Shown in pieces: positions 1 to 7,783 of a stretch of DNA of 64,000 nucleotides. Made by a program: the position numbers and the translations under genes. The stretch is from XBB1006 sp051877515. Lineage in GTDB: Bacteria; Bacillota; Clostridia; Lachnospirales; Lachnospiraceae. Below the pieces are notes generated by a model that had not been told where the DNA came from, did no database searches, and was given only the letters and a program-made list of their open reading frames with translations. Location of the stretch: positions 1 through 64,000 of the forward strand of contig JBJEIY010000002.1 of the NCBI GenBank assembly GCA_051877515.1, given 5' to 3'. Position 1 is the first letter of the stretch, and each line of letters begins with the position of its first letter.

Positions 1-118
1 TCATGAAGTTCAACATCAATTCAAGGGGTTTACACAAAATAGTTTACACTCTCGAAAACTATGGTTCATTAAACATCAAACACAACGAGGCCGCAATGCA
101 GTCTCAACCGTTAACAAA

Positions 119-147
119 GGGAGAACAGCTCTGCTGCTCTCCCTTTT
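119..147 (+). terminator. Putative intrinsic terminator
   Basis: A hairpin with GGGAG/CTCCC outer arms and an inner CAG/CTG pair is followed by TTTT. It separates whatever lies left of the window from the gene at 265. No convincing gene was found in bases 1-264; the open frame there runs straight through this hairpin. Confidence 0.6.
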
Positions 148-264
148 CATTTTTCCAACTTATATTCCGTTCACACTATTTTCATTGTTTGTTCGGCAAA
201 TTACGTTTTATCGAAAAATTGTCTGTGCTACAATGCAGTAAAACAGATAAATGAGGTTTTAAAT

Positions 265-660
265 ATGACGTTAATCCTATGCGTAGACAACAGTGGCGGG
301 GTGAGTTTTTTCAATAAACGCCTTAGTAAAGACCGCAGGGTGGAGGCTGACATGAAAGAAATGGTCGGCTCCTCAAATCTGTATGCCCATCCCTATTCCC
401 AAAGCTTCTTTTTGGAACCGGGACCGGGTTTTATCTTTGACACTGCCTACAGAGAAAAAGCATCCGATGAAGATTATGTTTTCTATGAGATTGGGGATAT
501 AGAGCAAAAGCGGTTTGACACAGTCATTGTATACTGTTGGAACCGGAATTACCCCAGAGAAAGTATTTTTCAAATTGATCACGGATTTCAACTGGTCAGT
601 GAAGAAATCTTCCCCGGATATTCCCATGAAAAGATAACAAAAAAGATTTATAAACGATAG
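265..660 (+). CDS. Small conserved protein next to a secreted nuclease
   Basis: A 131-residue cytoplasmic protein opening with a VDNSGG motif and an NKR-x-SKDR segment, without signal peptide or membrane segment. From memory this resembles a small Clostridia family sometimes labelled ribonuclease Z, although no metallo-beta-lactamase HxHxDH motif is present, so that label should not be trusted. It lies 12 bases upstream of a secreted DNA/RNA endonuclease on the same strand and is probably co-transcribed with it, which suggests a linked role. The function is unknown. Confidence 0.75.
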   Translation: MTLILCVDNSGGVSFFNKRLSKDRRVEADMKEMVGSSNLYAHPYSQSFFLEPGPGFIFDTAYREKASDEDYVFYEIGDIEQKRFDTVIVYCWNRNYPRESIFQIDHGFQLVSEEIFPGYSHEKITKKIYKR

Positions 661-672
661 ATAAGGAGAACG

Positions 673-1812
673 ATGATGAACGAGAAAAAATACAGAGCTG
701 GTCTGAAACGGGGACTCATGATCCTGCTGGCTTCCATTTTGCTGGCCACCGGATCCTCTGCCAGCCTTCCGGTGCAGGAACCGGTTACTCAGGTCTATGC
801 ACAGACCTCTATTCCTTCTTACAGTGGAAAAATCTATACTGTCCTTAACAAGAATGTTCCAAATTTCACATCGGCCCAGAAAAAAAGCACCGAGGCCTTT
901 GAAACCTACAGTAAGCTGGACAGTCTCGGCCGCTGCGGGGCAGCTTTTGCTAACATCTGTGAAGAACTCATGCCCACAGAAGATCGGGAAAGCATCAGTT
1001 CCGTTCATCCCACCGGTTGGCACTCCAACATGGGCTGGGAGCGTTGCCATCTTATCGGCTTCCAGCTGGCAGGTGAAAATGCCAATGAGAAAAACCTGAT
1101 CACCGGCACCAATGACTTTAACGTTTCCGGCATGCTACCCTTTGAGAACATGGTAGCTGACTATGTACTGGAAACCGGAAATCATGTACTGTACCGTGTG
1201 ACACCTTTATTCAAGGATAAGGAACTGGTGGCCAGAGGTGTGGAAATGGAGGCCTACTCCGTAGAAGATAACGGCGAAGGCATCTGTTTTCATGTATTCG
1301 TACATAACGTGCAGGACGGTGTGACCATCAACTATAAGACCGGTGTTGTCTCCACCCCTGCAACCTCCCAGAAGATCCGTGTTTCCGTCAGTTCCAAGAC
1401 CTACAAGGCTTCTGCCTTATCGTCCGCAAAGAAAACCTTCTCTCTGGGTGTAAAAACCTCCTCCGGAAAATTTACCTGCAGTAAATCTTCCGGCAGTAGC
1501 TGTTTAAGTGTTTCTTCCTCCGGAAAGGTCACTGTGAAAAAAGGTACCAAGAAGGGGACCTATACCATAAAAGTAAAAATCGTGGCCCCAAAGACCACGA
1601 AGTATAAGAAAACCCAGGCTACCAAAACCATTAAAGTAAAGGTCACCGGCAGTTCCTCCGGTTCTTCCGGCTCCGGTACCGTATACTGGGTACCCAACGG
1701 CGAAGTTTACCATACCAACCGAAACTGCTCTTACTTAAGCCGTTCCAAGACCGTTTTGTCCGGCACCATTGCAGAAAGCGGAAAGCCAAGGAAATGCAGC
1801 CGGTGCCCGTAA
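673..1812 (+). CDS. Secreted DNA/RNA non-specific endonuclease with Ig-like domain
   Basis: A secreted nuclease of the NucA/EndA-like beta-beta-alpha metal family. Residues 1-44 form a signal peptide with a basic start, a hydrophobic core and AYAQ-like processing. The nuclease domain covers about residues 50-235 and contains WERCHLIG, which corresponds to the DRGH catalytic motif, and NEKNLITGT, which supplies the metal-ligand Asn. A Ser/Lys/Thr-rich bacterial Ig-like domain follows (about 240-325), then a Cys-containing tail (CSYL...CSRC) often found on secreted clostridial nucleases. Two adjacent ATGs (673 and 676) follow AGGAG, and the second has the better spacing. Likely roles are extracellular nucleic acid scavenging or degradation of competitor DNA. 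Confidence 0.88.
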   Translation: MMNEKKYRAGLKRGLMILLASILLATGSSASLPVQEPVTQVYAQTSIPSYSGKIYTVLNKNVPNFTSAQKKSTEAFETYSKLDSLGRCGAAFANICEELMPTEDRESISSVHPTGWHSNMGWERCHLIGFQLAGENANEKNLITGTNDFNVSGMLPFENMVADYVLETGNHVLYRVTPLFKDKELVARGVEMEAYSVEDNGEGICFHVFVHNVQDGVTINYKTGVVSTPATSQKIRVSVSSKTYKASALSSAKKTFSLGVKTSSGKFTCSKSSGSSCLSVSSSGKVTVKKGTKKGTYTIKVKIVAPKTTKYKKTQATKTIKVKVTGSSSGSSGSGTVYWVPNGEVYHTNRNCSYLSRSKTVLSGTIAESGKPRKCSRCP

Positions 1813-1826
1813 CTTAAAAGGACTAA

Positions 1827-1862
1827 AATGACGATACCGGGATCCCGGCATCGTCATTTTTT
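1827..1862 (+). terminator. Intrinsic terminator of the nuclease gene
   Basis: A near-perfect palindrome (AATGACGAT ... ATCGTCATT around CCGGGATCCCGG) ends in a T tract, 15 bases after the nuclease stop codon. Confidence 0.85.
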
Positions 1863-1933
1863 GCGCCAACACCGGTTTCACTTTCCGGTTGCTTTCTGCA
1901 TAATATATATAAATTACCGATAAGAGATCCCTT

Positions 1934-2116
1934 ATGGAAAACTGTTCAAATCTATTTTATCTTTCCACAATTGCATGTAAACTTAGCCAGTGTCTGTCTG
2001 AGAAAGAACTTGCCGTACTCTCTGCCGACCTTGTTACCCTGAGTGATATGCTGGCCAATCTTCTTGCTCATCAGGAACTGTGCGCCGGTGAGGAAGAAAT
2101 CGAATCCAATTCATAA
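1934..2116 (+). CDS. Small conserved Lachnospiraceae protein
   Basis: A 60-residue acidic protein with four Cys (C4, C15, C19 and one near the C-terminus) and alternating hydrophobic stretches. From memory it resembles a small uncharacterised family (possibly DUF6774) common in Lachnospiraceae; this assignment is tentative. Its last 46 bases overlap the 3' end of the convergent methyltransferase gene. The ribosome binding site is weak, so the start is not strongly supported. Confidence 0.5.
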   Translation: MENCSNLFYLSTIACKLSQCLSEKELAVLSADLVTLSDMLANLLAHQELCAGEEEIESNS

Positions 2117-2883
2117 AGACGATAGATTTTTCTGTATAGTCTTCCGGCAAACAGGATTCTGAAAAAACCTTGTTCAACAGGCGTCAGTTCATTTACCAGG
2201 CGCTCCGGTGTAAAGGAATGCTCCTTTTTGAGTCTCATGTTCGTATCAGTCAGTAGACTCTGTATATCATCCATACCATAGAATCTGGTGACGCCTACAC
2301 CATTCACCGGATTCTTATACTTTGATGCTTTTGCACCAAATTCAGTATATACATCTATCAGAATGTGAAGCCGGGAATACTTCTTCTCCAATGTCCGAAA
2401 CATATGTCTTACCTGCTCGTTTGTCAGATACATACTGATACCTTCCAAAATAACAATTGCCACTTCACTGTCAGGAAGCCCCTCTATTTCTTCAACCTTT
2501 GAAGCATCTACTGCCATCATATGGTATGTGCTGTTTTCCTCGTAGTATTTTTTCCGTAGCAAAAGAACCTCAGGAAAGTCCGCATCTATCCAATTCCTGT
2601 ACGGCTCCTTTACCCGCAGGCATCTGCTGTCCAGACCACATCCCACATGCAGGACAAGGGCGTCCTTATTCATTCGAAGCATTGCTTCGGTCCAGTCATC
2701 AAACACCCTGGCCCGCATTGCCATATTATAGGCAAGCCATTTCGATCTGGATTTGCCGTGAATCGGAAAAGACTCCGCCTCCCAGATTTTTTCAGCCATT
2801 GGATCGTTTAGAATAATGCCCTTTTTGCTGACCTGTGATTTCCCATACAGGGGGATATACAAGGTTTTATTCACTTCGTTCAT
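2071..2883 (-). CDS. Class I SAM-dependent methyltransferase, LCM/PPM1 family
   Basis: A 270-residue protein of the leucine carboxyl methyltransferase/TcmP type. It has the family signature around LHVGCGLDSR (SAM-binding loop), the acidic residue after strand 2 (WIDADFPEV) and ILEGISMYL, which corresponds to the conserved EG-x-x-x-Y-L motif. The substrate cannot be told from sequence; bacterial members methylate small molecules, often in secondary metabolism. A clear GGAGG sits 7 bases before the ATG. No biosynthetic genes are adjacent. Confidence 0.85.
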   Translation of the reverse strand: MNEVNKTLYIPLYGKSQVSKKGIILNDPMAEKIWEAESFPIHGKSRSKWLAYNMAMRARVFDDWTEAMLRMNKDALVLHVGCGLDSRCLRVKEPYRNWIDADFPEVLLLRKKYYEENSTYHMMAVDASKVEEIEGLPDSEVAIVILEGISMYLTNEQVRHMFRTLEKKYSRLHILIDVYTEFGAKASKYKNPVNGVGVTRFYGMDDIQSLLTDTNMRLKKEHSFTPERLVNELTPVEQGFFRILFAGRLYRKIYRLYELDSISSSPAHSS

Positions 2884-2931
2884 GAAGTTCCCTCCATAAA
2901 TGCAAATTCATTCAACCCTTCAAACGGGAAT

Positions 2932-3117
2932 TCAAATATCCAACTCAAAAATCAAATCCATATCTTTGATTTTCCCATAATCAGATATATTAGTGGGAAT
3001 ATATCCTACATATCGATAACCTCTTCTTGCATAATCATCAATGATCTGTCTGTGTTCTTCTGATTTTGCACCAACAAATTTACTTATATGTACCGAAACA
3101 TATTCGTACCCTTTCAC
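2932..3117 (-). CDS. DUF4177-like small protein
   Basis: A 61-residue protein with the compact pattern of DUF4177: YEYVSV near the N-terminus, then a short helix ending in ARRGYRYVG, then a C-terminal DLIFEL strand. It starts at GTG behind GGAGG. It is a stand-alone small domain of unknown function. Confidence 0.65.
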   Translation of the reverse strand: MKGYEYVSVHISKFVGAKSEEHRQIIDDYARRGYRYVGYIPTNISDYGKIKDMDLIFELDI

Positions 3118-3226
3118 TTCTAAATTACCTCCATAAATCTCGAGTTATACTATCTTTTGCCGCAAATCCCTTGAATCCCCGGCACTTTCCATCATCGTCT
3201 CGGGGCGATTGACCTATGAATCTTTA

Positions 3227-3628
3227 CTATCCCCGTCCTACACTCTCAAGATATGATTCAATAACTTGTACAAATTCATCTGCTTTCTCATACTGTTCCG
3301 TAGCATCTTTTTGGGAAACAATATAAAAATCTTCGTAGTCCGCCTGATTTTTCACCTGAAATACCTGACTCAGATACTTTGAGTAACATGTATCAAACTT
3401 ACCCGCCTTCACATACTCTTTTTGAAAATATATTATCACTCCGGCATGCTTTGATTAGTCAACCCCATCCAATGCCAATATAGCACGCACTGCCGAAAAC
3501 ATTGCATAATATGAACATCCTATGGAATCCTTATAATTTCCATTTTCCAATAGCAGTTTTGAAGAATCTAACTTCTCCCTTGCTCCTTCCAGTCTATACC
3601 GCATCAACTCTTTTTTATTATCAAGCAA
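3227..3628 (-). pseudogene. HEPN-domain protein split by an in-frame stop
   Basis: Read through the stop, this frame gives a 133-residue HEPN protein of the PF05168 type. It has the N-terminal NKKELMRYRLEGAREKL helix, SIGCSYYAMFSAVRA in the middle and a C-terminal helix with NQADYEDFY. A TAA at 3455-3457 interrupts it after LALDGVD; family members usually have an aromatic residue here followed by a Ser/Lys-Lys-His segment, so a single codon change would explain the break. Start codons are poor (TTG at 3628 or ATG at 3604). The downstream part (from GTG 3439) could still be translated. Its partner nucleotidyltransferase lies immediately upstream and overlaps it. Confidence 0.8.
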
Positions 3629-3962
3629 CTACATTTACCCCCTCATTTGCAATATTTCTATAATATGGCAAGTCTTCTCTGTACTTCTCAAATTCCTCAT
3701 ATGGAATTACAGCCGGAGACAACACCATCTCGTATTCCAATTCCAAATCACAGGTTCGATCCCATACAATTTTTAATTGTTCCTGTAGTTTTACCCTATC
3801 TCCATTCACTAGCGCAACAATATCAAGATCCGAATCTTCCGAAAAATCACCACGGTCATAGGAACCATACAATATAACACGCACTAATTCTTCTCCATAA
3901 ACGGATCTATATATTTCACTAATTTCCTTTACTACTGTATCCAACTGGCTCTGAGTACACAT
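3621..3962 (-). CDS. MNT-type nucleotidyltransferase antitoxin
   Basis: A 113-residue minimal nucleotidyltransferase. The hallmark GSYDRGDFSEDSDLDIV contains the GS motif and the paired catalytic Asp residues; a later acidic residue lies in the LELEYEMV strand. In HEPN/MNT modules the MNT protein neutralises the HEPN RNase by adding nucleotides to it. GGGAGG is placed 7 bases before the ATG. The cognate HEPN gene is interrupted by a stop, so this antitoxin may be an orphan. Confidence 0.85.
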   Translation of the reverse strand: MCTQSQLDTVVKEISEIYRSVYGEELVRVILYGSYDRGDFSEDSDLDIVALVNGDRVKLQEQLKIVWDRTCDLELEYEMVLSPAVIPYEEFEKYREDLPYYRNIANEGVNVVA

Positions 3963-4217
3963 AAATAAACCTCCCTTCCGGATATCTTTCTTTATTTGTT
4001 AGCTGATCAACAAAATCGGAATAATTTCAACCGCTGCTTTTCTTAGACTGGTCATATAAACCAGATCCAATCCATTAAACGATTCTCGTCTACTTCCTCT
4101 TCAGAATAACCGTCTTGTTCGCATGGAAGCAATGTCTCTTTTATATGATACCATCTATAGTCAATTGTTTTCTACTAGAAAACAAGCTTCCTATCTCAAC
4201 TACTTCTTACCTTATAT
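3963..4217 (-). other. Gene-free stretch with a possible coding remnant
   Basis: Downstream of the Phd antitoxin, where a toxin gene would be expected, only a 39-codon open stretch without a start codon is visible on the minus strand (4171 to 4055, ending at a TGA). It contains the phrase YRWYHIKE. It may be the remains of a small gene, but I cannot assign it. Confidence 0.3.
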
Positions 4218-4481
4218 TCATCCTGGATATTTTTTATTTAGAATTTTAAAAGCATCATCAAGTTCAATAGATTCTCCGCCCTCCTGCATCTCTTTCTCAG
4301 ATTCAAAGATCGCTTGATCTATGCGATTGATCTTGGCAAATTTATCGTATAACTCACTACTCATTACAACAAGATCACTGTAACCATTTTTTGTAACAAA
4401 AATGGGTTCCTGCTCCTTGTGTGCCAAATTGGAAATTTCCGTTGTATTTCGTAAATCCTTAATTGGTACAATTAATGGCAT
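4218..4481 (-). CDS. Phd/YefM family antitoxin
   Basis: An 87-residue type II antitoxin from ATG 4481, chosen because AAAGGAG lies at good spacing before it; an upstream in-frame start at 4508 would add nine residues but lacks a ribosome site. The N-terminal IVPIKDLRNTTEISNLAHKEQ is the DNA-binding fold of the Phd/YefM family, followed by EPIFVTKNGYSDLVVMS, the typical second half of the domain. No RelE/ParE/Doc partner was found, so it appears to be a solitary antitoxin. Confidence 0.85.
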   Translation of the reverse strand: MPLIVPIKDLRNTTEISNLAHKEQEPIFVTKNGYSDLVVMSSELYDKFAKINRIDQAIFESEKEMQEGGESIELDDAFKILNKKYPG

Positions 4482-4649
4482 ATGCTTCAACTCCTTTCTT
4501 CCACACATAATTATAGCATAATTATGTTCTAAGGGAAAGAAAAATTAAATGGTCAAAAATGAATCTTCTCTCTTGTCAGTTAGCTGGATTGTTTATTTCC
4601 AGTTCAAACCCTCTTTTTTCAACTAGCCGGAAATATTAAATTTCTCCTC

Positions 4650-4690
4650 AAAAAAGAAAACTAGCCCCCGGCATTTTCATGCCGGAGGCT
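4650..4690 (-). terminator. Intrinsic terminator of the Ig-like/LRR protein gene
   Basis: On the minus strand the arms AGCCTCCGGCAT and ATGCCGGGGGCT enclose a four-base loop and are followed by a T-rich run. The hairpin lies about 90 bases after the stop codon at 4780. The rest of the 4482-4779 gap shows no gene. Confidence 0.75.
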
Positions 4691-4779
4691 GATCTGGTTT
4701 GATTTTAAGGCAATAATATCTTATTTAGATTTAAAAGGCACAATCCATTGGTAATGGTTTTTTGCATAAAAAACAGAAA

Positions 4780-6258
4780 TCAATAACTTGGTCGATAACT
4801 TGTATTTAATGTCCAACCTTTATCACGAAGATCCAACTGTTTGTATAGACTTCCGGTATTTAATGTGACCGTAAATGTCTTTTGACTATATGCTTTAACT
4901 TTGCAAGTCACTCGATATTTTTCCTTAACGAAAATATTGGATCCGTACTTAGACATATTGAAAATCATATACTCAAATCCCTTTATTGTATTACCAGTTT
5001 TGTTAATAACCTTATATGTAATTTTCAGTTTCGTGCCCTGGAATTCCATTTTTCTCACATCGACGCACATTGATCCAAAGGAAATATCTGTCATGGCTTT
5101 GGGTTGAGTACTTTTCCATGCATTTTCTGTAACTTTAACTTTACAGCTGAGTGTTTGCCCATCCACTTTTGCTTTAATCACACAGGTACCTAATTTCTTA
5201 CCCGTAAGTTTTCCATTTTTATTTACGGAACATATCTTTGAATTAGAAGAACTCCACTTTATTCTTTTCCCATCGCCGCCATATACATATATGTAATCGC
5301 TAAACCCCTTTGTCAGTGTACGCGATTTTGACATACTAGGATTTTTTACCGTTACCTTACACTTCAATTTCACACCATTAACTGTGGCCGTAATAACTGC
5401 AGATCCTTTTTTCTTTGCCGTTATCATACCTTTTGAATTTACGGTTGCAACAGTTTTTTTCGAGCTGGACCATTTGATATCCATATTCATTACATTAATA
5501 ACAGAAAGTTGTGACTTTTGATTTAAATATATAGTCAACTTATCGGCTGATAGAATCGGGTCCAAAACCGTTACATGGCACTCATCATAACATATAATTT
5601 CACCTGATTTTTTTAATGTCACCGTTACATAAGTGGAACCCGGTTGAATCGCTTTCAATTTTCCATATTCATCAACTGACGCGATCTCTGGATCAGAGGA
5701 AACAAATTCAACCTGCTCCGTACCATCACCATTATTGATATGATATAAAACATCGTAGCTTTCACCCATATTAAGATCAATATATGCATCATACAAATAC
5801 ATGCTTAAGTCTAAGAACTCAATCGTGTAGTGTTCATTATTACTTTTATCAATTGATCTGTATGTTGCGGAATCCAAATAACAGTATATTTTTGTATCGG
5901 CCCATGCGGCAAAAAAATCACTGGTAATGGTGTTTCTACCTTCAAAAATCACTGTAACATAACCACAATCTTGAAATGCACAGCGCTCTACGCGCTGTAT
6001 TTCTGCAGGTATTACAACATCAATGGAACTATAATTATAAAAACAGTTTTCTCCAATCGCCACTACCGCTTTCCCGTCTAACTCTATAGGTACTGTGACT
6101 TGATCACTTCCATAATAGCCAACTAAAACTACTCCGCTTTCTGATTCCTTATATTCCCAATCACCACTTTTTATATTTGCTGCACAAATATTATTTGATG
6201 GAATTAATGATAGAATCATGGCTATCGCTATGACCAGGGATATAAATTTTTTCTTCAT
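4780..6258 (-). CDS. Secreted LRR_5/Big_2 repeat protein
   Basis: A 492-residue exported protein. Residues 1-27 form a signal peptide. Residues about 35-115 resemble BspA-type leucine-rich repeat units (VVAIGENCFYN, IQRVERCAFQDC). Three bacterial Ig-like group 2 units follow (about 150-232, 235-306 and 310-380), with the recurring signatures IASVDEYGKL, VATVNSKGMI and ICSVNKNGKL followed by G-x-A/C-x-I. The last 110 residues form a beta-rich domain I do not recognise. There is no LPXTG motif or C-terminal membrane segment, so it is probably released or held non-covalently. AGGAGGAG precedes the ATG. Confidence 0.8.
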   Translation of the reverse strand: MKKKFISLVIAIAMILSLIPSNNICAANIKSGDWEYKESESGVVLVGYYGSDQVTVPIELDGKAVVAIGENCFYNYSSIDVVIPAEIQRVERCAFQDCGYVTVIFEGRNTITSDFFAAWADTKIYCYLDSATYRSIDKSNNEHYTIEFLDLSMYLYDAYIDLNMGESYDVLYHINNGDGTEQVEFVSSDPEIASVDEYGKLKAIQPGSTYVTVTLKKSGEIICYDECHVTVLDPILSADKLTIYLNQKSQLSVINVMNMDIKWSSSKKTVATVNSKGMITAKKKGSAVITATVNGVKLKCKVTVKNPSMSKSRTLTKGFSDYIYVYGGDGKRIKWSSSNSKICSVNKNGKLTGKKLGTCVIKAKVDGQTLSCKVKVTENAWKSTQPKAMTDISFGSMCVDVRKMEFQGTKLKITYKVINKTGNTIKGFEYMIFNMSKYGSNIFVKEKYRVTCKVKAYSQKTFTVTLNTGSLYKQLDLRDKGWTLNTSYRPSY

Positions 6259-6356
6259 AAATACTCTCCTCCTTGTAACTTGTTCAATAATTGAAAGATA
6301 TTCATTAGCAATCTATTATTCAATTTCGAAGACACAATAATCACCTTAAAGTCAAC

Positions 6357-7685
6357 TCAAAGTTGAGACTTTTTATTTATCACAGCACTGTACACCCTGC
6401 TGTCACATTTCAAATAATATGCCAGGCGCGCATACATCAGCATATATTCAATGCAATGTGCTCTTGGAAAAACATATCTATACATTTTTGCAACTTTTTT
6501 CAATTCGTCAGGTATTGAAAGCTTGTCCATTTCCGGAGACCTGGTAGCCCTTCCTTTTCGGATCAACTCAGAAAAATAAAATGCTTCTTCCCTCTCTAAT
6601 CCGCATTCCACCAAATAATCGAAAAAGTCTTCTCTGGTATAGCAAGGAAAACTTTGAAAACAGGGAGAATCAAGTATTCTTTCCTTTGTCTCGTGGTACC
6701 AGTCATCACATGCATTCTCAACAGCAAAAGTAGAATTATGGGGCATTGCACTATAATTTACCATATCATAGAAACTTTGGGGTGTTGCTCCATTAAATAT
6801 CTCCTCCTCTTCATAATCCATCACTTTTGTATTGATCAAATCATAATATTTCAATTCCCTTAATTCAGCTGTTCCTATTTCATCTGTGTAAATTCCACTC
6901 TTCTGTTGAAGTTGCATCAAATATTCTACACAGCTATCAGAGTACAGTGTTATCTTCTTCAAATTGTATTGATCTATAACACTACACCAACCTGTTATGC
7001 AAGGCTCTCCATCCTCTAGGTAAGCAACAAGTTCCGGATAATCCTCCATGGTACGATTTTGTGGCAAAACTACATATCCGCCCAGTTTCATCTCCATAGA
7101 GTCCGGATTAAACTTCTTGCTATGTTCACAAGATACCTGAATACCATAACTAACAATCTGATTCTCCGGATACGTTTTCTGTAACACCCTTTTTGCAAAA
7201 GGCAAGAAACCGCTGCTTATATTGTAATCAAATTCGATGTATTTCTTTCCATCAATGCCCCAAACAGACTCCATGGCCAAATTATAGCCATCTCCTATCA
7301 TTTCTTCTTTGCAGTCTGGGCAAGCTTTTTTCGGCAAATCCATACCGAACAAATGCGTGTCTATTACTTCCAAATGGCCGCATTTTTTACAATAATAATG
7401 GGCTTTTAATGGATTTATTCGATTATGTCCCAGAAGATAGATCAGGAACGAACCTGATGTCCTTGCTCTAAGTGTTATGTACTGCGATGTTTTCTTTCCT
7501 TCTTCACTAAAGAGCCGAAATATCTCAAAATCGTCCACCTGCTCAGATTTTTTAAGCATCTCTACTTCAGCCTGATATCTATCTTTCACAATTTCCGGTC
7601 TACCCAAAGGATATAACTCCTTTAATCTCTTTTCGCATGCACAGATAATATTTTCATAAGCATTCTTAATTTGAGGTATACTCAT
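6357..7685 (-). CDS. PolC-derived protein with eroded polymerase site
   Basis: A 442-residue protein that aligns by eye with the central and C-terminal parts of PolC (replicative DNA polymerase III alpha of Gram-positive bacteria). The PolC zinc ribbon is kept (C99-x2-C102 and C122-x2-C125, between HYYCKKCG and KKACPDCKEE). The palm motif PDIDLN is replaced by IEFDYN (151-156), so one catalytic Asp is Glu, and the third catalytic Asp (PolC LKLDILGH) aligns with LKKITLYS and is lost. The C-terminus (SELIRKGRATR, KMYRYVFPRAHC) matches the PolC tail ESVRKGKG...YMFPKAH. PHP, exonuclease and OB domains are absent. A standard GGGAGG precedes the ATG. Probably catalytically dead; role unknown. It follows another PolC paralogue by 98 bases. 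Confidence 0.8.
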   Translation of the reverse strand: MSIPQIKNAYENIICACEKRLKELYPLGRPEIVKDRYQAEVEMLKKSEQVDDFEIFRLFSEEGKKTSQYITLRARTSGSFLIYLLGHNRINPLKAHYYCKKCGHLEVIDTHLFGMDLPKKACPDCKEEMIGDGYNLAMESVWGIDGKKYIEFDYNISSGFLPFAKRVLQKTYPENQIVSYGIQVSCEHSKKFNPDSMEMKLGGYVVLPQNRTMEDYPELVAYLEDGEPCITGWCSVIDQYNLKKITLYSDSCVEYLMQLQQKSGIYTDEIGTAELRELKYYDLINTKVMDYEEEEIFNGATPQSFYDMVNYSAMPHNSTFAVENACDDWYHETKERILDSPCFQSFPCYTREDFFDYLVECGLEREEAFYFSELIRKGRATRSPEMDKLSIPDELKKVAKMYRYVFPRAHCIEYMLMYARLAYYLKCDSRVYSAVINKKSQL

Positions 7686-7783
7686 TTTATCTTACCTCCC
7701 TGTTCTTGACATCTTTCATCCTCACCGACCCCATATATACCATATCCTTCGCAAGCAGAATTCTAATATTTGTTGACACACTA

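Noticed and set aside
3..254. Open reading frame of 83 codons at the left edge
   Set aside because: It runs through an intrinsic terminator and has no ribosome site or recognisable domain. The first 60 bases (GGGGTTTACACAAAATAG-like) vaguely recall the end of an IS256-type element, but too little is in the window to claim it.
6349..6372. Inverted repeat AGTCTCAACT/AGTTGACT near the end of the 442-residue PolC-like gene
   Set aside because: The stem is short and imperfect, overlaps the stop codon and has no T tract, so I do not call it a terminator.
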